This document shows, one piece after another, positions 1-7,464 of a DNA stretch of 36,259 bases. Position numbers and translations under genes: made by a program. Under the pieces are notes generated by a model, which was not told the DNA's origin, ran no database searches, and saw nothing but the letters and a program-made list of their open reading frames with translations. The stretch's first letter is position 1; every line of letters begins with the position of its first letter. This DNA comes from a virus: positions 1 through 36,259 of IMG/VR virus record IMGVR_UViG_3300017917_002974. One strand, given 5' to 3'.

Positions 1-66
1 CTCCAGATGGTGGAGTACCACCAGATGGTGGAGTACCACCAGATGGTGGAGTACCACCAGATGGTG
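1..66. repeat. 18-bp tandem repeat in tape measure gene
   Basis: About 3.6 copies of an 18-bp unit (CCAGATGGTGGAGTACCA) begin at 3, 21, 39 and 57. Read on the minus strand they encode the hexapeptide GGTPPS in tandem, followed upstream in the protein by a Pro run. The unit is a multiple of three, so copy-number change would keep the reading frame. The array touches the window edge, so its full length is unknown. Confidence 0.9.
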
Positions 67-2707
67 GTGGAGGTGGTGTTGGACCACCTACAGTCTTAGT
101 TGGAGTAACTGTTGTAGTCGCAGGAGTTGCGGTTGTTTTTGTAACAAATGGGAAATTTTTTGGATCAAAGTCAACAAGAGGTGGAGTTGCTGTTGCTTGG
201 CTCATAATAACAAGAGAAGCGGCAATCTCTTCTCCAAGATGTTTCACTGCTGCTGTATATTGCATAATTGCATTATTTCCATCAGCTAATTCTTTTGTAT
301 AACCCATAAAAGATTCATCTGGTTTTAAAGCCTGTAATGTTGCCATTGAAACACCAGACATATCCATTGGTTTAGTGTCATCAATTTTCAACCTCTTCTT
401 TAAACGAGCAATAGTTGCTGGATTTCCACCAGCAGCCTCTTCTCTCATCAATCTTGTTAAATCTCTAATCTCTTTTTTTGTTCCTTTTAACCAGAATTTT
501 CCACCAACTTCTGTGAGTCTATTTTTGAATCTAAAAATAGATTCTGATGCTGTTAATAATTCTGCACTAATTTCTTGAGTATTAGATTTAAGTCTTCCAA
601 ACATTCCACCAGATGCCTTAAGACCAACCATTGCTGATTTTAACTGAAATAAACCGCCAGTAAGTTTAAGAATTGGACCAACAAGAGTCAATATGATTAA
701 ACCAAAACTGATTACATATTTAACCCATGATGGAATTTTTGTAAAGATATCATTTATCTTCTGAAGAACAGGAAGAACGGCGCTCAAGATTTCACTTAAG
801 ATTGGAACAAGTTGTCTTCCAATAGATTTGATAAGTTCTCTACCTCTTTGGTATCTAACCTCAACAGATTTAAGAGAAGCCTCAACTTCTTGCTGGAATT
901 TTCTTTGACCTTCAACATTGCCAATTGCTCCAATAAATAAAGCTTTTCCAGATTCAGTAGAGACTTTAGAGATTAAGTCGTTACCCTTTTTGGCTTCATC
1001 TTTAATATAAGTAGCCAATTCATTTCTTGCATTAGAGAATGTCTTAGCAACAGCTTGATCTTTTGATTGAGAAAGTCTTACAACTTCTCCCAAGTCTTCA
1101 AATTTTTGAAGACTCATTTGTGAATATTTAGCACCTACGCCTTGAATTTTGGCTTGTTGTTGCACTGCTTGTTCAAGTTTTCTAATTAAAATTGCTTCAA
1201 TAGTTTGACCGGCAACATCATCTGTATCTATTGCTTTTAATCCAGATGTTAATTGATCTTGAAACTGAGCAAGGTTCTGAATTGCAACTTCCATTCTTGG
1301 TCCCTGACGAACACCAAACAGTCTTGAGAAGAATTCCAAAGTTCCCTGTTCTGCAAGAGCTCCTCTCTTCATTGAGTTATAAGAGTCAGCAAGTCTCTGA
1401 ACAGTTCCAATACCTACACCTGCCTCAACATTGAATTCTTTATAGTTATCTTTCAGTGTTTTAATCATTGTTGAGTTTTCTTTTGTTAGGTCAACAACTC
1501 TTTGAAGAGAAACTTTAACTGAGTTTGCCGATGCACCGACTTGCATACCAGCAGAAACCATAGGCACAACAAGGGCTGTTGCTTCTGTCATTGTTAGACC
1601 GAATGATGTAGCAGCAGCAGTTACTTCTGGAAATCCCTTTGCAACATCTTTCAATGACATTTGAGTTTTGTTTTCAATCAAGTTAAACAAAGCCAACTGT
1701 TGTGTTGTTTCTGCTACAGCATTTGAGTAGTCGATGAAACCATCGGCTGTTCTTTCCAATGTTCCAGTGTCTCTTTTAATTCTTAAAATAGTTTGGAAAA
1801 TAGATTTAATAAACTCTTGAGATGCACCAATATCCAAGTTACCGAGTTTTTCAACACCTGCTGTTAAATCAACAAGTCCGGCAAGAACATCAACCTCTTC
1901 GATACCAAGTTCTGCGAAGTCTCCTGCAAGACCTTGAACAAGTTCTCTTGCAATACCATACTTGTTAGATACCTGATCTAGTTCCTCACCCATTCTCTTT
2001 TGAGCGCCCTCAAGAGTCAAAAGTGTTCTTATAGTTCCATTAATTTCTCTTGTATAACTCAATTGATCTTTTGCTAATTTCGCACCAGCAATTCCAGCAA
2101 CATCTGCTGCTGCTGTGTAAGAGTCAGAAATCAACTTTGTTGTTCTAATCGTTTCTGTTTCTAATCTTCTATAGTTTGCAAAAGAAGATCTCATAAAAGA
2201 AGTGATTGGCAAAGTAAGAGCCATTGACATTCTTGTTCCTGCCATTGAATATCTACTTGATAACTGGTTTAGAGCATCGGACTGTCTTCTTAAATCAGCC
2301 TGTGCTGAATACTTCATTATCCCTTTTCTTGCTTCTTCCTGAGCTTTTAAGGTAGTAATAAGACTTTGAACAGCAGCCTTTTCTTTCGTAGTTGCTGTTG
2401 TATTGGAAGCCAATTGTCTTTCTAATTCAGCTGCTGCTTTTCTTGCATCTGCAAAATATTTTGCAAGAACAGATTGGTTTTTTGCAAGTCCATCTGTTGC
2501 TCTAGCATAAAGAGAACTTGCAGATGTAGCAGTTTTTAACGCATTAGTTAATGCTTGTGTGGAGTTAGCGTTTAAAGAACTGCTTTTGGCTAATGTATGG
2601 CTGACTTGTAGAACATTTCTAAGACTGTCTGACATTGATGCAAGTGCAGCCTTATAGGAGTCGTACACAACCGCTTCAACTTCAACTCTGCCTTGTCTAT
2701 CTGCCAT
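1..2707 (-). CDS. Tail tape measure protein, 3' end cut by window edge
   Basis: The frame is open from an ATG at 2707 to the left edge with no stop, giving about 902 visible residues. The N-terminal third is Ala/Lys/Gln-rich and helical. The middle carries the TP901-type tape measure core, a long low-complexity helical segment with stretches such as VAKGFPEVTAAATSFGLT. The last visible part becomes Pro/Gly/Thr-rich (GTPPSG repeats). Tape measure proteins set tail length and form the conduit for DNA ejection. Position directly after the tail assembly chaperone is the canonical siphovirus order. The start lies 46 bases after the end of the frameshifted chaperone frame. The true C-terminus is unseen, so peptidase or hydrolase domains there cannot be excluded. 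Confidence 0.9.
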   Translation of the reverse strand, partial: MADRQGRVEVEAVVYDSYKAALASMSDSLRNVLQVSHTLAKSSSLNANSTQALTNALKTATSASSLYARATDGLAKNQSVLAKYFADARKAAAELERQLASNTTATTKEKAAVQSLITTLKAQEEARKGIMKYSAQADLRRQSDALNQLSSRYSMAGTRMSMALTLPITSFMRSSFANYRRLETETIRTTKLISDSYTAAADVAGIAGAKLAKDQLSYTREINGTIRTLLTLEGAQKRMGEELDQVSNKYGIARELVQGLAGDFAELGIEEVDVLAGLVDLTAGVEKLGNLDIGASQEFIKSIFQTILRIKRDTGTLERTADGFIDYSNAVAETTQQLALFNLIENKTQMSLKDVAKGFPEVTAAATSFGLTMTEATALVVPMVSAGMQVGASANSVKVSLQRVVDLTKENSTMIKTLKDNYKEFNVEAGVGIGTVQRLADSYNSMKRGALAEQGTLEFFSRLFGVRQGPRMEVAIQNLAQFQDQLTSGLKAIDTDDVAGQTIEAILIRKLEQAVQQQAKIQGVGAKYSQMSLQKFEDLGEVVRLSQSKDQAVAKTFSNARNELATYIKDEAKKGNDLISKVSTESGKALFIGAIGNVEGQRKFQQEVEASLKSVEVRYQRGRELIKSIGRQLVPILSEILSAVLPVLQKINDIFTKIPSWVKYVISFGLIILTLVGPILKLTGGLFQLKSAMVGLKASGGMFGRLKSNTQEISAELLTASESIFRFKNRLTEVGGKFWLKGTKKEIRDLTRLMREEAAGGNPATIARLKKRLKIDDTKPMDMSGVSMATLQALKPDESFMGYTKELADGNNAIMQYTAAVKHLGEEIAASLVIMSQATATPPLVDFDPKNFPFVTKTTATPATTTVTPTKTVGGPTPPPPPSGGTPPSGGTPPSGGTPPSG

Positions 2708-2753
2708 AATTATCTCTTCTATATTATTTCATATCTAGTTAATAAAAGCAATA

Positions 2754-3077
2754 TTATATTGCTTCATAACCGAGGCCGATTGGTATGGAAGCAATGCTTG
2801 AAGCATCAACAGCAGTTATTGGTTCTGGGTCATACCAATCATCATCAAAGTCAACATCAGCGCCTTGTGATGCAGCCATTATTTTCATGTGCATGTTTGT
2901 TTCGTTATTGCAAGCTCTATACAGAAGAAACATCTCATCAAGAGTTAGATTCTCTTCTAGTTCTAGAATACTTTTCCATGCACCGGTTTTTACAAAAATT
3001 TCTGATTCATATTTGAGAATGGGGAGGTCTTCCCAATTTGCTGGTTCACCACCCCCACCCTCATTTGTTAGGAAGGG
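2754..3077 (-). CDS. Tail assembly chaperone, frameshifted C-terminal extension (G-T type)
   Basis: An open frame of 107 codons runs in the -1 frame relative to the upstream chaperone gene. It opens just after a TGA at 3078-3080 and ends with TAA at 2754-2756. It has no ATG near its beginning and no ribosome binding site, and the two frames overlap only at 3068-3077. The product is acidic and aromatic (for example NWEDLPILKYESEIF) and ends near GYEAI. Length and position between the short chaperone and the tape measure gene match the T part of the lambda G/GT arrangement. It is most likely expressed only as a fusion of about 205 residues, binding the tape measure protein and recruiting tail tube subunits. 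A separate start codon cannot be fully excluded. Confidence 0.75.
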   Translation of the reverse strand, partial: PFLTNEGGGGEPANWEDLPILKYESEIFVKTGAWKSILELEENLTLDEMFLLYRACNNETNMHMKIMAASQGADVDFDDDWYDPEPITAVDASSIASIPIGLGYEAI

Positions 3078-3373
3078 TCAGACCCCATTGCTGCACTCAT
3101 CAATTCACCAAAGCAACGAAGGTCCAATGCGTCTTCCAATGCATCATGGTCTTCTGCCAACTCTGGATCAACTGCGAGCAATGCAATTGATGCAGCCTCA
3201 ACCATAACATCGATATCCTCATCATTAAGGTTATCTTCTGTTTTCAAATCCTTTACAATTTTCATAAACTTACGCAAGTTACGAATTGTTAAAGGTCTTA
3301 CTGTTCTCTTTTTGCCATCTGCAAAAATAATTTCTGTTCCAAGGAACAAGTCCTTGTTCTTATCATTTGCCAC
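3068..3373 (-). CDS. Tail assembly chaperone, short form (G type)
   Basis: This 101-residue acidic protein starts MANDKNKDLF, contains the segment KKRTVRPLTIRNLRKFMKIV and ends MGSDPS. Small acidic proteins directly between the tail tube and tape measure genes are tail assembly chaperones in siphoviruses. They coat the tape measure protein during tail polymerisation and are absent from the virion. The gene sits just downstream of a strong hairpin, consistent with lower expression than the tail tube. Its last codons overlap the start of a -1 open frame, supporting a frameshifted long form. The call rests on position and frame layout more than on sequence motif. Confidence 0.8.
   Translation of the reverse strand: MANDKNKDLFLGTEIIFADGKKRTVRPLTIRNLRKFMKIVKDLKTEDNLNDEDIDVMVEAASIALLAVDPELAEDHDALEDALDLRCFGELMSAAMGSDPS
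3071..3082 (-). promoter_or_regulatory. Candidate -1 programmed frameshift window
   Basis: The -1 frame becomes open only after the TGA at 3078-3080, and the zero frame stops at TAA 3068-3070, so any shift must occur on GAC CCT TCC. The candidate heptamer is C CCT TCC. The P-site codon can re-pair as CCC, while the A-site TCC to TTC re-pairing has a mismatch, so this is not a textbook X-XXY-YYZ site. The stop codon immediately after could act as the pause. Confidence 0.5.
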
Positions 3374-3407
3374 TATATACTCCTTAGTATCTTGTATGGG
3401 ATAAGCA

Positions 3408-3449
3408 AAATCCCTAGGTTTTCAGTATAGCACATCAACCTAGGGATTT
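3408..3449 (-). terminator. Hairpin terminator after tail tube gene
   Basis: AAATCCCTAGGTT (3408-3420) and AACCTAGGGATTT (3437-3449) form a perfect 13-bp stem around a 16-nt loop, in the gap between the tail tube gene and the chaperone gene. Read on the minus strand only four T residues follow, so termination is probably partial. That would make abundant tail tube mRNA and less chaperone and tape measure mRNA. Confidence 0.75.
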
Positions 3450-3473
3450 CACTGAGATAATTTGTTTTATGTA

Positions 3474-4073
3474 TTAGGCTTGATCTATGATCTTGCCATA
3501 CTCGTAGCCAGAATCTTCTGTCTTTGGAAGAATGCGGAAGCCAACAGCGAACACTGATGCCTCTGCTCTCTTCATGGTCACATTTGATGCTTCCATTGAG
3601 ATTGCTCTCTTTGTATAGAATCTTCTCTTCTTGACTGCGCCAGCTGCTGAACCAGGGGCTGTACCCTCAATAACGAGAGCCTTCTCGTATGGGAACACGG
3701 TTTGTGACCCAAAGTTGAAACCAAGAGTGCTGGTATAGCCATTTGCTGTCTGGTCATAAGCGTTGTTGGACTTGATGTTAGTTCCACCTGTATTTTGATC
3801 GTAGTTCCATGCAAGTGCAAGGTTGTTCAATGTTGCTTCTGCCAAGGTGGTCTTAACCATAACCTTAACCTTTGATTGAACGATTCTTGCAGCATCACCG
3901 TACTGATCGATCTCAATGTCAACCATATCTGGTTCCCAAGAAATTTCAACGCCATTCTGAGTAGCGCCAAGATCCGAGAAACCATCCATAGCTGTGATTG
4001 AGGTAGCATTGGCCGAATCACCAAGCTTAAGTGTAGCCTCACCGACTACGATATTTGACACATTAACTGCCAT
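3474..4073 (-). CDS. Major tail tube protein
   Basis: This 199-residue protein starts MAVNVSNIVVGEATL and is rich in beta-strand-forming segments with Gly/Asn/Thr turns. It includes TQNGVEISWEPDMVDIEIDQYGDAA, typical of major tail proteins of the lambda gpV/HK97 tube superfamily, which stack as hexameric rings around the tape measure protein. It lies between the tail terminator and neck genes and the tail assembly chaperone, the standard position. An AGGAGGAAAAC ribosome binding site precedes the ATG. A strong hairpin follows, as expected for a highly expressed structural gene. The assignment rests on position, length and composition. Confidence 0.8.
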   Translation of the reverse strand: MAVNVSNIVVGEATLKLGDSANATSITAMDGFSDLGATQNGVEISWEPDMVDIEIDQYGDAARIVQSKVKVMVKTTLAEATLNNLALAWNYDQNTGGTNIKSNNAYDQTANGYTSTLGFNFGSQTVFPYEKALVIEGTAPGSAAGAVKKRRFYTKRAISMEASNVTMKRAEASVFAVGFRILPKTEDSGYEYGKIIDQA

Positions 4074-4091
4074 TTTAGTTTTCCTCCTAAA

Positions 4092-4286
4092 TTATTCGAG
4101 GACAAAAATTTTTTTGCCTCTTTTGTCACGCCATTTAGCGATCTTTTTTATGTGGTTTGGATGGACTTCATCTGGCTTTCTTCCGATTGCCAACCCTTTG
4201 TTCCATTCAAAGTCATAAACCTTATTCTCTATTCTTACAATATAACCGGGAGTTTTCCCGACATATGTAATTGTAGTATATTTCAT
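4092..4286 (-). CDS. Small basic protein between tail terminator and tail tube
   Basis: This 64-residue, Lys-rich protein starts MKYTTITYVGKTPG and ends RGKKIFVLE. It has no recognised motif and no membrane segment. It is co-directional with the connector and tail genes and lies 18 bases after the tail terminator-like gene. The pattern of short strands and basic residues could suit a small tail or neck component, but I do not recognise the family. Function is unknown. Confidence 0.6.
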   Translation of the reverse strand: MKYTTITYVGKTPGYIVRIENKVYDFEWNKGLAIGRKPDEVHPNHIKKIAKWRDKRGKKIFVLE

Positions 4287-4304
4287 GTATTTATACTACC
4301 ACAA

Positions 4305-4721
4305 TTATAGTACCACAGCACAGATTCTAAAGTCTAAATTCATTCTATACCAGCCATTTATCTCTAATGGAGGCACTAGATTTGACCCTGTTTGCTGGGC
4401 TGATAATATTCTAACTGTATTACTTGTTATACCACCAGATTGGGCTACTTGATCACCAATACTTAGGAGATCAATAAATCTTTCTGATATTTTAAAAAGC
4501 CTGTCTACATCTGTATCAAAAATTGAATACTTAATATAGTCGTACCTTTCCCAATAAGTCTCCACATTAGAAACCATTGGATTGTAAAAATAAACAACAA
4601 ACGGAGCAGGCTCTCCATCTGTAGCAACCACTGGGAAGAAATTCATCGTCTTACCAGCAAGCGTTTGAAGTGTTGAATCATTCTTTAAATATGTATTTAC
4701 ATCATAAACACTAATTGCCAT
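4305..4721 (-). CDS. Tail terminator-like protein
   Basis: This 138-residue protein starts MAISVYDVNTYLKND. It contains FVVYFYNPMVSNVETYW and the helical stretch DVDRLFKISERFIDLLSIGD, then a C-terminal strand pattern ending RMNLDFRICAVVL. An alpha/beta protein of this size directly before the tail tube gene is the usual place for the tail terminator (lambda gpU or SPP1 gp17 type), which caps the tail tube and joins it to the head. The stop of the upstream gp10-like gene abuts this ATG. The call is from size, order and fold-like pattern; no catalytic motif is expected. Confidence 0.65.
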   Translation of the reverse strand: MAISVYDVNTYLKNDSTLQTLAGKTMNFFPVVATDGEPAPFVVYFYNPMVSNVETYWERYDYIKYSIFDTDVDRLFKISERFIDLLSIGDQVAQSGGITSNTVRILSAQQTGSNLVPPLEINGWYRMNLDFRICAVVL

Positions 4722-5051
4722 TTAGAATCCTGCCTCGTTTAAATCTGATTGAATTCTATCAATCATTTTATTTTCAATAAAATCCAATATATAATCCATA
4801 TCATGTCCAGTATTATTGAATAACTGGTATTCATTAATACCATCGACACTTAAATTATAATTTCTACCATCAAATGAGAACTGAATATCAAGGTCTTCAT
4901 CGCCAATTCCAAAAACGGTTACAAGATCTGCACGAATTTCATCTTTTGCAGTTTCAATAGCTTTTGCAATAATTGATTCTATTTGCATTGGTAACATGTT
5001 TATATAATCTATAACATCAGGAATATTTGTATGGACTTTAAAACCCATCAT
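4722..5051 (-). CDS. HK97 gp10-like tail completion protein
   Basis: This 109-residue protein starts MMGFKVHTNIPDVIDYINML and continues IIAKAIETAKDEIRADL. That N-terminal helical pattern is common in HK97 gp10-type minor tail or tail completion proteins, which act at the head-tail interface. It overlaps the upstream head closure-like gene by four bases (ATGA), so the two are probably translationally coupled. The start could be either of the two adjacent Met codons. Assignment is from pattern and gene order. Confidence 0.65.
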   Translation of the reverse strand: MMGFKVHTNIPDVIDYINMLPMQIESIIAKAIETAKDEIRADLVTVFGIGDEDLDIQFSFDGRNYNLSVDGINEYQLFNNTGHDMDYILDFIENKMIDRIQSDLNEAGF

Positions 5052-5440
5052 GATTGCTCCACAACTGTTCTTAAGCTTACAAGCAAATGATGTTTTTTAC
5101 CATTCCAGCCAAACTTTGGCTGAACTGTAATTATTTCAAATGGGCCGGTTTCAAGAACATTTCCGTATCTATCTTTAATATTTAATACTCTTGATGATGT
5201 GATTACAGTAGCCGCATACATACCGGGCACTATCATTTGAAGAACAGGGAAAAACTCTTGATATGGGGCTGTTCTTACTTTGGTTCCAGCAGAGTACTGG
5301 TCTTCTGGTGAATTAACAATTGCTGGTATTTTTCTATCTAATTGAAAAGTATAAATCTTTTGACCAGCATCATTTGTAGTCGTAACCTTCTCATAGATAT
5401 CAACAGTATGAGGGTATCTTAAGTATCCAACTGTAGCCAT
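5048..5440 (-). CDS. Head closure / head-tail stopper-like protein
   Basis: This 130-residue protein starts MATVGYLRYPHTVDIYEKV. It has the pattern of the SPP1 gp16/HK97 head-tail adaptor family: an opening stretch on a pathogen-like motif (DIYEKVTTTNDAGQKIYTF), then strands ending in KKHHLLVSLRTVVEQS. Such proteins close the portal channel after packaging and dock the tail. It overlaps the upstream connector gene by one base and the downstream gp10-like gene by four, forming a coupled connector block. Confidence 0.7.
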   Translation of the reverse strand: MATVGYLRYPHTVDIYEKVTTTNDAGQKIYTFQLDRKIPAIVNSPEDQYSAGTKVRTAPYQEFFPVLQMIVPGMYAATVITSSRVLNIKDRYGNVLETGPFEIITVQPKFGWNGKKHHLLVSLRTVVEQS

Positions 5441-6366
5441 TACCCAATATAGTCCATTACAAAAAGTGTGTAATCCATCAGGAGTGTGTCTGCATCAATA
5501 TTTCCTGTAGATTCGTAGAATGATTGTTTTGATTGCAACTTAACAATATCCAAGTCAACAGCATAAAACCCATGTCTTCTATAGGCAGAATCGTCATTCA
5601 TCATATCTGCAAGAATAAGCGCTGCAGCCTGCTTTACATTCTCAGGAACAAACTGCCAGCCAAAATCGCCATAAATGCTATATGTTGTTTTTGGTTTAAA
5701 CTTATTTGTATAAAGCATCACATTGACGCTATCTAACAAAGATTTCTTCCAGCGAATATAGTAAGAAGAACCAAAGTTGAAAACACCAGTTCTTACTTTT
5801 TCCAAATTCTCAAGACTTGTAGTAATATCATGAATTGTCTCTTCTTCAGTTGTGCCAACATCTGTGATAACTTTTCTAATTGTATAAATTGGCAATGGCA
5901 AATGAAGGTTTTCTGTATTGCTACCATTTAAGATCAATGTCTTTTTATTATATGGATCAAAACTTTGGCCGGTGAAAGTGTTGATGATATTTCGAACTTG
6001 TCTTTCAGACTTTTCAAATTTAGGACCAAACGATTCTTCAAGTTCTGGGTACTCTTCAAAGAATTCCTCATATGAGATGTAGGGGGTATACACATTAATA
6101 ATCTGAGTCTGTGTATAGGTAGTGCCAGAAACGGCATATGTAAACTCGGCTTTGTACTTACCGCTGGAATTTAAAATGTAGATTCCAGAGGATTCCTGCC
6201 CATATGTGATTGTATAAACGCCTGTGCCTGTTCTGGTTGCACTGGTTGGACCTGAGACGAGATCACCAAACTCATGGTAAAGAGATACGGACACAGAATT
6301 TGAGGTAGGGTCAGATGGAAGGGTTAAGGTTAATGTCTTTGATGTATTTATCTTAACTTCATCCAT
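5440..6366 (-). CDS. Head-tail connector protein with N-terminal Ig-like domain
   Basis: This 308-residue protein has two parts. Residues 1-95 are beta-rich and Ser/Thr/Gly/Tyr-rich (TLTLTLPSDPTSNSVSVSLY), resembling an immunoglobulin-like or BppU-type N-terminal domain, and end TQTQIINVYTPY. Residues 96-308 begin ISYEEFFEEYPELEESFG and contain VKQAAALILADMMND, the all-helical connector pattern of HK97 gp6/SPP1 gp15-type adaptors that bind beneath the portal. Adaptors of this family are usually nearer 100-200 residues, so the Ig-like addition is notable and may decorate the neck. It starts the connector block and overlaps the next gene by one base. Confidence 0.65.
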   Translation of the reverse strand: MDEVKINTSKTLTLTLPSDPTSNSVSVSLYHEFGDLVSGPTSATRTGTGVYTITYGQESSGIYILNSSGKYKAEFTYAVSGTTYTQTQIINVYTPYISYEEFFEEYPELEESFGPKFEKSERQVRNIINTFTGQSFDPYNKKTLILNGSNTENLHLPLPIYTIRKVITDVGTTEEETIHDITTSLENLEKVRTGVFNFGSSYYIRWKKSLLDSVNVMLYTNKFKPKTTYSIYGDFGWQFVPENVKQAAALILADMMNDDSAYRRHGFYAVDLDIVKLQSKQSFYESTGNIDADTLLMDYTLFVMDYIG

Positions 6367-6393
6367 AATATCTCCATTTTATCAGGCTTTATA

Positions 6394-7446
6394 TTAAAAC
6401 TCACCGTTTTGAATTTTATTAAGAATAACTTCTCTATTATTAAAAACTCTTTCCTGTAGATTTATATAATCCTGTCTTATTCCTGACACTTCGCTGACCT
6501 TTATAGAAAATTGATCACGATGATAAATTAAATTTTCTTTCTCAATGTCAATAAGTTCTTGAAGATTCCATAATCCTGGATTTAACTTTTCTATTGCAGA
6601 CATTGTGCCAGAAGATAGTCTCTTAAATACAATATTTTTTAAATCTTCATCTATCTCTAATATTCCGTCTGGTCTTTGTCTTGCATTTTCATTTCCCATA
6701 AGATACCTTGCAATTTGCATAGGGACTTGATTATCAATATGTTGCAATTCATCTTCTGAAAAATTCATTTCTTTGATAAATTCTGAAGCTTTTTTAGAAA
6801 TAAGATCCTGATTATTGAATGGTTCATCATTTGTTATAGCCCATTCTCTAATAATTTTTAAAGATTCCCAAATTGTTCTACCAATTGTTTGCTGTGGAGC
6901 ATTATTTAGATGCTCTAATGTATCCTCACCAGAATTCTTGTATTCAAGATAGACTAAGTGACCAGAACCAGTGACTGATAGCACCGGCTCAAATATAAGA
7001 ATATTTGCTGGGTTTTGAGCTATGGCGGGATTTGGAGGAAATGCTCTTGGTCCATACTTTCCTTGATCACATCTCCAATCTTTGTTTGGTTCTATGACTA
7101 CATCAGAATTGGCAAAAGAAAAAATACCCATTGATGAATTAACTTTTTTATCATAAATATCAATAATTCTATCGATTGAATTAATTGTAATTATTTCTTT
7201 TTTATTATTACTTATTGCTATTAAATTATAATATACAGACATATTTAAAGGATTTGCCCAAGCAATAATAATTTTTCCATTTGGCATTATAAATGCGCTT
7301 GTTTTTTCAATATCAAAAAATCCAGATGGAGTATTATGAACTATTCTCAAGTTATTGACATCTGATATTGTCTTTAAGCAATAAAAAGCTTGATATCTTT
7401 TTAAATGCTCTAAATCAAAAGGTTTTACTTCAATCATTTTTTTCAT
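6394..7446 (-). CDS. Unknown protein of about 350 aa in tail/connector region
   Basis: I do not recognise this protein. It is unusually rich in Ile, Asn and Lys for this gene block. The N-terminal half is mixed alpha/beta (SGFFDIEKTSAFIMPNGKII), followed by an Asn/Pro stretch (GPRAFPPNPAIAQNPANI), then a helical C-terminal half ending ILNKIQNGEF. The first ATG is at 7452 and a second at 7446; neither has a good Shine-Dalgarno sequence, so the exact start is uncertain. It lies between the glycine-rich adhesin and the connector genes. It might be a tail fibre accessory protein or a cargo gene. Confidence 0.7.
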   Translation of the reverse strand: MKKMIEVKPFDLEHLKRYQAFYCLKTISDVNNLRIVHNTPSGFFDIEKTSAFIMPNGKIIIAWANPLNMSVYYNLIAISNNKKEIITINSIDRIIDIYDKKVNSSMGIFSFANSDVVIEPNKDWRCDQGKYGPRAFPPNPAIAQNPANILIFEPVLSVTGSGHLVYLEYKNSGEDTLEHLNNAPQQTIGRTIWESLKIIREWAITNDEPFNNQDLISKKASEFIKEMNFSEDELQHIDNQVPMQIARYLMGNENARQRPDGILEIDEDLKNIVFKRLSSGTMSAIEKLNPGLWNLQELIDIEKENLIYHRDQFSIKVSEVSGIRQDYINLQERVFNNREVILNKIQNGEF

Positions 7447-7464
7447 TACCATACATATATATTA

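Noticed and set aside
1-66. CRISPR-like repeat
   Set aside because: Units are contiguous without spacers and encode an in-frame hexapeptide, so it is a protein repeat.
2693-3207. Plus-strand frames over the chaperone region
   Set aside because: They oppose the frameshifted chaperone frame, whose product and position fit known siphovirus order.
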